Translations under genes and position numbers: made by a program
Notes under the pieces: model-generated
What the model was told of the DNA's origin: nothing
Database searches by the model: none
Seen by the model: only the letters and a program-made list of their open reading frames with translations
Shown: positions 57,715-64,000 of the stretch, piece by piece
Numbering within the stretch: the first letter of the stretch is position 1
Layout of the letters: every line of letters begins with the position of its first letter
Assembly: GCA_004194705.1 (NCBI GenBank)
Contig: SADC01000704.1
Span: 1 to 64,000, forward strand
DNA: 64,000 nt
Direction: 5' to 3'
From: Ditylenchus dipsaci
Taxonomy: Eukaryota > Nematoda > Chromadorea > Rhabditida > Anguinidae

Positions 57715-58094
57715 CAGTTAACTCTCGCTATAATATACACGTATATATATAGCGAGAGTTGACTGTATTTTTACCTTTTTTCTTAAATTTTGTTTTCTCA
57801 TCTCAGATTTTTTTACACCGTTTTGTAGCTGAGTTTTTCTCTATCGATTGAGTGGTCAAACACCCTAATTGAAAATAGTTTTTGAGGAAATCACACCAAC
57901 TTTACACCAAAAAACCAAGTATGAGGCTCAACCTGGTTTTTCAGTGTAAAGTTGGTGTGATCTCCTCAAAAAAAATTTCAATTAGGTTGTTTGATCACTC
58001 AATCCGATAGAGAACAACAAAATTTAAGAAAAAAAGCAAAAATACAGTCAACTCTCGCTATAATATACGTGTATATTATAGCGAGAGTTGACTG
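57715..58094. repeat. Compound palindrome with a 50-bp MITE at each end
   Basis: 57715-57765 and 58045-58094 are nearly identical 50-bp TA-flanked units, CAGTTAACTCTCGCTATAAT ... TAGCGAGAGTTGACTG. The 280 bp between them is itself an inverted repeat (arms ACCAACTTTACACCAAAAAA and TCAAACACCCTAATTGAAAA) centred near 57925. The whole block is one large inverted repeat. Confidence 0.8.
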
Positions 58095-58099
58095 TAGTA

Positions 58100-58614
58100 C
58101 AGTCGAGTCTCTGATTAATATGCACTCTGGGGACCGAGCCTAGCCGTATGTTAATGAGAGGTGTATGTTAATGGGGAGTATGTTAATGAGAGAGCCAGAT
58201 TCCATAACTTAGCTCAGTGTATGTTAATAGGAGAGTCCGTTCAATTTAAGGCCAAATTTCGGAACCTACCCCTCAGTCCATTTCGGAACACACCCCTCAG
58301 TTAAATCAGCTTGTGGGACCAAGTCAATTTCTTTAAAAAAAAATAAAAAAATTACCTTGGTATCCCCCAGGCTTTTCAAATTTTTTATAAAAAAGATTGA
58401 GATTTTGTAAAAAAATATGCAGACAAATAATGTAATTCGAACAAATGCGAAAAAAGCATCGACTGTATGTTAATGGGAGAGCCAATTGTTAGAACGGGAC
58501 CGGCCCTAGCCATATGTTAATGAGAGATGTATGTTAATGGGGGCTCATTTTACCTTAATTTCAAACAAACCAACGAAATCTTAGCCAGCCGTATGCTAAC
58601 GAGAGACTCGACTG
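58100..58614. mobile_element. Pogo-type MITE, TIR CAGTCGAGTCTCTGATTAAT
   Basis: TA-flanked, right end CTAACGAGAGACTCGACTG. Repeated TATGTTAATGAGAG units inside and a foreign CTTGGTCCC-type palindrome at about 58260-58375. Confidence 0.8.
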
Positions 58615-59069
58615 TACGAGTGATTCGATTTGTAGTGGTGAAAAAAAATAAGAGCGTTGTTTTAAAGTGTGAAAAATTCTCGAAATATACTCTACCGAAT
58701 TCTTTACAGGTGAATCGACTTAATAGGTGAGATTTTTTAACCTTTTTTGTCAGCATTATCTACAAGAATTACATTTTCAATTACAATGTGTAGTGCTATT
58801 CAAAATGTATTTTTGCTTGCACATAAGAATAAAGCACTAAGGACGGCAAATGGTACTTCAATCACTTCATTTTGACTAAAAGTAGCTACAATATACAATT
58901 TAAAGGTGACACATGGGCGTTATGAACAAAGGTGCGTAAATATTCAAGATATTCAAAACTCGGACTGTTTTTTTAATACCTTTAGTATGTCATGAAATGA
59001 AGTCAGGATTTATGGTCATGTGAGTTTCAAATCTCTTTCTTGGGTTATGCTGATTTCAATCATTATAAG

Positions 59070-62000
59070 GTTGACTGGAGAAAGCGAGCAAAGACCCCAT
59101 GAAGCCTATTTCAGTGTATCCAACTCTTTGGAGATTCCATTAGTGAACTGGGACTCGTCCCCACTTTTGCCTGCTCAAATTCAATCTAACAGGTGGGTGT
59201 ATAATAACATGTGGCCATACCTTCGAGTTCTTATTTGGGTCAAAAAATTGTCCAGCCCAAAAATTATTGGAGATTACATGCTACAGAAAGACAATAGAAA
59301 ACATTGAATTTTTTCACCAGCTGTTATCTCTTCAGGGGGCAACCCGACATTTGCGGATAAAAGTCGGAAATGTCGCTCAGGCGAAAATTTTGTTAGCCCG
59401 CTTTTCGACCACGCATCGAGCTCATTTGTTCAGAAGATTCTTCTCGGTAATGTTAACTGGTCCTGAAAAATCAGCTCGATACTTAGTCAAAAAGTGGGTT
59501 AACAAAACGACATTTTCGACTTTTATTCGGAAATGTCCGGTTGCCCTTGGGGGAAATTGAAAAGTCCAGGTTAGGTCCAATCAAATTTTTACCAAATTTA
59601 AACTTTCACAGACATTTTTGCTACATTCGCTACATTAGTTCTTTATTTAATAAGCATAATATTATGTCTTGCAATTGTTTAAAAAAAATTTTCATTTCAG
59701 TTTTGAAATCAGCTTGAAGCCTCCAACCACCAAATTGTATGACTATAGGTGTTGATGCTTGTAAAGTAGGAGTTTAGATTGCTGATTTGATAGTGCTCAA
59801 GAAGTGGGACAATTTCATCTATCTTCACGATGTGGAAAACTCTGATAAAGGTGAACTAATTAGAATTTAAAGTCAAACTGAAAAAATTCGACTTTCAAAT
59901 GTGTGAGTCCCGATTTAATTTCAAATACTTTGATAGAAAAATTTAAAATAACATTTTAGTTAAAACAAATTTCAGCTTCCCAAACTTGTGAGTACATTTT
60001 TAAACTACCGAAAAATACAAAGGGCGCTAGTAGCGAATAACCACCCCCCCATTTTCCCCACCAAGAATCCGATTTTAAAATTGCTGTAACCACCCTTGCA
60101 AACAACAAGTTAAGGCTTAGCCCTCAGCTTGAGAGTAGCCAGAGTACGGAAGTTGTGACCAGTAGAGAGTTCACGCATATTTTCCTGGGTCTGGGGGTAC
60201 TTTTTACTTAAGTAAAAAAGTAAAAATCGTTGGGGGGGGCGGATATTCGCTACTAGGGTCTACAAAAGAAGCTGTCACGAAATAGTCATAATTTTAGACA
60301 GCAAATCTATTCATATCTGCAAACAATAACTAACCAGTCAGGTATTGATTTCGCCTGAAAAGAAGTTTTATGGGAAAACACCTTGAAAATATTCGAAAAT
60401 CTGTTTTTTACAGTTTCCTCAGAAATCTTGCAATTACCCAAAGATGTGGCCGATTTTGGGAATTTCTGCAATTGTTTAATCTGAAGCGTTTTCTAAGCGA
60501 ATCACCTGTGAGGATGGTGCTCGACACTTCCACTGCCTATCGGTGATTTACTGCCTATGATAATGTAAATTAAGTATCTACTGATTAATTTGTTCATTTA
60601 GTCAACAACAACTTTTGCAAGCCATCCGCTCAGCCCAATTCAATCAGAACAACTACCACTATGTGGTGAGCACAACTAGCTAGCTTTTTCAAAATCCCTT
60701 TGAAATGGATAGGAAAAACTATGCGGTAGAACAGTATGGCACATTTCGGCTTTTGTTCTTCGGTTATTGGGCGGGGGTGTCGGGTGGTAAAAATAATTAA
60801 TTAATTTTTTTGAAGGCCAATTTCGGCATATTAAGACTGTTCTGTAGTAATGATCCTAGATTTAGGTGGCCAACTACGACTTCCACAACTATGACATTGA
60901 ACTATTTCGATGCATGTTTATTTTGCTGATCGCAGAAGCGATTTACTAACGATTTGATAGTTGCAGAGGCAACATCAACATCACCGGCTTCCAAATAATT
61001 AACAGAGAGACCAGAGAATATTCCCTACTCAAGAAACACATTGAACAATACAAGTTTGACGATAGGAATGAAGGAAGTGTCAATCTGGAGGTTAGGCATT
61101 TTTGTTTCCTGTCAACTCAAGCTTAAACAAACTCAATTGGATTGATAAGGATTTGAAATCCAACCATTTTTCACACTTTGTTCAACAACATTATACCTAA
61201 ACTGGAAAATCACAAAATCGCGAAGTCCACCAAATTTCAACATAATTTGACCTAGCAAAAACCATCTGCTTTTTAATGAAAAATAATTGTAAAAAATTGA
61301 TTAAAAATTGAAATTTAGGCCAAACTGCTTTTGTGCATGATGCGTTGATTGTCACCAAAATGGTATTTTATATAGTAAACACACAATTCAGTTGTCTATC
61401 ACATTAACAGGCTTGGAAATAGCTCTGAAAAAGAATGACTCTTTTTTCATAGCAACTTTAGGCACGGTGAATGAATTTTTAGTTAGATTATTAAGGCCAA
61501 AAATTAATTAAATTAATAATAGGTGACCTCTACAACCGTGGATATCAAGGTATTGAAATAGAGTTTAAAAATCTGATTAAATCGTGTTTATAGGCATCTA
61601 CTGTCACCCTTCAACAGACAAAGAAAACCCTAACCGACCTTTCTCAACTTTCGAGCATGGCAAGAGATAACAAAACTGTGATTTTGATAACATTGATAAG
61701 TTTTTAGGAAGATTGATCTCCAAATCCATGAACTCTGTAGGCTATTAACATTGTGAAAAAGTTCAACAAAGTTCAAAGAAATACTAAAATTTCTGGTTGA
61801 GTGAAATTAAAATTTACTTTTGCTGGAATTAAGCTCTTTATTGTTTTTGTACTTGTCGCCTAAAGCTTAGCATATTGTAAAAAAATCATGGCGCTTGGCA
61901 GCCTTGATCGATTTTCCTGCCACCTAAAAAAATTCTGCTGATACAAAAAATCTTTTTAAAAAGTATGTTCCTTGCAAAATTGTGTTTCTTACTTTATTTT

Positions 62001-64000
62001 AGCTAAAACTAACCAATTCTGATGACACCCTAACTGGCGCTATCGAGTATGCATTTTACCACTAAAAATTTGCTAATTGTTTTTTCAAAACACTTTGTTA
62101 AGATTCGACCGATTTGGTATTCGTAAAAACTTCTTTGTGACCGTTGTTGACCTGGCTTCCAACTCAAAGTTTGTATTTTAAGTTAAGGATATTTTTAAAA
62201 AATCTTTTTAAATATTTAAGGTCTGCATTCAACAAAAAGGAAGTAAATAATTTCTTTCAAAAAATTCTACATTAAAGGTTTCACAAAAAATACTTTTCCA
62301 GTTCTTCTTTTGGAAGCAAAACACTGGTTTCCTGTTCAACAAAACAGTGGCTCAGCATACAAGAAAGACTTTGGCAGATGTTGGTCAAAAGAAAGTTATC
62401 AAAGGTGAGGTAAATTATGTGCAAAAAAAATGCAGTCGAGCCTGGATATAACGACACCCCCAAAAAGTTCGTTCCCGCCTAGGGTCCGACGCTTTTTTCG
62501 ACACAAACTTTTGCTATTTAAAAACCAAAACCGGGATATAACGACACCCTGTTTTCAAAAAGTGATATCGTTATATGTAGGTTTTGGTTCTGAAATGGAA
62601 AAACTTTTTAGTTGTAAAAAAACGATCGGCAAAATTGGATTCCTCACGATAATTGGGAGCAGACTGTAAAAACAGAACTGGCAAAAAAGTTCAAAAGTCG
62701 AAGTAAAAAAGTATTGGACATTGGGAGGGAATTAACCCTAGGAGGGGGGAGGGATGTTTTTCGTTATATCCAGGTTTGACTGTAATAATTAGAGAGGAGG
62801 GAGGGGGGGGGGCTTATATTATATTAATTTTGCACCACCAATCAGAAATGAAGCAACTTAAAAATTTGTTTTTTTTTGAAAATGTACTATTTTGAAAAAA
62901 AAATTGCAATACTGAATAATAGGCGTTTTTTTTAACTTAAAAAATAAAAAAAATTAATGTATTTTACAAAAGTCGTTGCTTTTCAACTCTTTCCCTTTTA
63001 CTAATTTCTATAAATGTTGCAGTGGTGACAGTTTTGGTGGAGCCATTTGTAATGATAAAAAGAGACTGCGAGCATTCCAATAGCACTGAATGCCAGGGAA
63101 ATGAGCGTTTTGAAGGATATTGTATAGATTTGCTCAAGCTACTCAGGTTGATTCTAGAACCATTTATACACTGGACTAAAAAAACTCAATTTAGTGATCG
63201 AATCGAGGACTTTAATTATGAAATTTTTTTGAGTCCAGGTTTGAAAACATAATTAATAATAAAAAATTATAGACACAGGAATGCAAACAACTTTTAATAT
63301 ACTAAAATTTAAAAATGCAAAATGTTGTTTAAAATCATTCATAAAACGATTTTTAGACAACAAATCTGGTGCTAAACAACCAGGTTTTTCTCCTATTTTT
63401 ACAGAATTTTAATACAAGTCTTTTTCATCTATAGATGGCTCCTGGGATGGTCTTGTGGGCTACTTGGTAATTGATGACCTACTTGAACCAAACTTACGAT
63501 CTAAAAACCTTTTTTTAGTTACGAGGTGACGCAGATGTAACATTAAACATTAAATTTTTTTTAAATATTTTGTCGTTAAACATGTCACTTAGATGTCGGT
63601 GGCGTCACTCACCATCAATCAGGTTTTTGAAGAAGCTAAAATTTCATAATAACTTGATTTCAATATAGGATAGAGAGCGGGTGGTCGACTTTCTAAACCA
63701 TATATGACTACTGGCATCAGCATTATGGTACTACTGATTTTTTTGTGTTACTAAGTTTTTTAAATTAATTTTAGATTAAAAAGCCGGACAAACAAGGTAT
63801 CGCTGATAGATAAAGCTGTTCAATTAAAATTATTTTTTAAATTGAAAACAGTTGAAAGCATCTAAAATACCTGTTCGAGACTATTTTGATTGACCATATT
63901 ACTCTTATAAGCCTTTCCCCGTTTCGTCTAGGATTTCAGAGAGAGGTGGTATTTAATTTCGACCGATAATCTGTGAAAAATGCCCGTTAATTATTTTAAA
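59070..64000 (+). CDS. Ionotropic glutamate receptor B, 5' and middle part (runs off the end)
   Basis: Second receptor subunit, divergent from receptor A. Exons supported: 59070-59192 (EAYFSVSNSLEIPLVNW), about 59785-59850 (KKWDNFIYLHDVENSDK), about 60486-60541, 60602-60665 (AIRSAQFNQNNYHYV), 60867-60914 (VANYDFHNYDIELFR), 60967-61090 (GNINITGFQIINRETREYSL), 62003-62046, 62103-62168 (RFGIRKNFFVTVVDLASNS), 62302-62404 (FWKQNTGFLFNKT), 63023-63146 (VTVLVEPFVMIKRD, ERFEGYCIDLLKLL), 63435-63466 (DGSWDGLVGYL), 63519-63536, 63593-63622 (MSVASLTINQ), 63669-63727 (DRERVVDF) and 63776-63795. NYHY, ITGF and FEGYCIDLL are the usual AMPA/kainate blocks. The first exon with the signal peptide was not found; ATG AAG at about 58995 is a candidate. 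A 1-bp break lies at about 63692. Exons between 61.1 and 62.0 kb are uncertain, and pore and S2 lie outside the window. Confidence 0.8.
59334..59562. mobile_element. MITE in a receptor B intron
   Basis: Inverted ends GGGCAACCCGACATTTGCGG and CCGGTTGCCCTTGGGG, with CGGATAAAAGTCGGAAATG / CGACTTTTATTCGGAAATG inside. The open frame across it is incidental. Confidence 0.65.
60023..60260. mobile_element. MITE with GGGCGCTAGTAGCGAATAA ends
   Basis: Left GGGCGCTAGTAGCGAATAAC, right GATATTCGCTACTAGGGTC, TACAAA-like flanks on both sides. Sister of 16563-16803. Confidence 0.7.
62433..62782. mobile_element. Pogo-type MITE in a receptor B intron
   Basis: CAGTCGAGCCTGGATATAAC and inverted GTTATATCCAGGTTTGACTG. 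Inner GTTCGTTCCCGCCTAGGGT and ACGATCGGCAAAATTGGATT are shared with 36279 and 57263. Confidence 0.85.

Noticed and set aside
59267..59560. 97-residue frame in the receptor B intron
   Set aside because: Lies across a MITE with inverted ends; no family resemblance.
1..64000. CRISPR array
   Set aside because: The tandem arrays have no unique spacers of constant length, and the window is clearly eukaryotic.

Overview
This is a repeat-rich, AT-rich invertebrate (metazoan) nuclear window. The genes have short GT-AG introns, and they include a ribosomal protein RPL8 relative, a CYP2-clan cytochrome P450, a steroid 5-alpha-reductase, a class A peptide-type GPCR and two ionotropic glutamate receptors. 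A pectate lyase of family PL3, normally bacterial or fungal, is also present. That gene with host-type introns suggests an animal lineage known for acquired cell-wall enzymes (nematode, springtail, mite or rotifer type), but the species cannot be fixed from the sequence alone.

Layout. 1-417: degenerate 3' part of RPL8. 954-4330: two nested Mutator-like foldback elements, the inner one carrying a five-exon gene with an OTU-like region. 4.4-16.8 kb: transposon debris, including a Tigger/pogo element with a deleted transposase, a hAT transposase pseudogene, MITEs and tandem arrays. 17298-18501: a small, unrecognised type I membrane protein gene with TATA box and poly(A) signal. 23054-26325: P450. 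27080-30584: steroid 5-alpha-reductase. 30801 to about 35.7 kb (minus): GPCR. 36-42.4 kb: repeats. 42480-46830: PL3 pectate lyase, interrupted in an exon by a hAT MITE. 48172-55296 (minus) and about 59-64 kb (plus, running off the end): two divergently transcribed glutamate receptor genes.

Most striking is a group of foldback elements with 9-bp target-site duplications (TSDs; four exact, one near match) and termini beginning GG. Their long inverted ends are built from tandem arrays whose unit differs in every element but keeps a TTGGC/GCCAA-like core. One copy sits inside another, one inside a pogo-type MITE within the reductase intron, and one in a pectate lyase intron. A paralogous empty site for one insertion lies at about 17.13-17.18 kb.

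Nearly every conserved gene shows isolated 1-bp frame breaks while its splice sites and motifs are intact. This looks more like residual indel error of a long-read assembly than general gene death. RPL8 is far worse than the others and may be a real pseudogene. Exon limits below were read by eye from splice sites and protein-family resemblance; no search was run.
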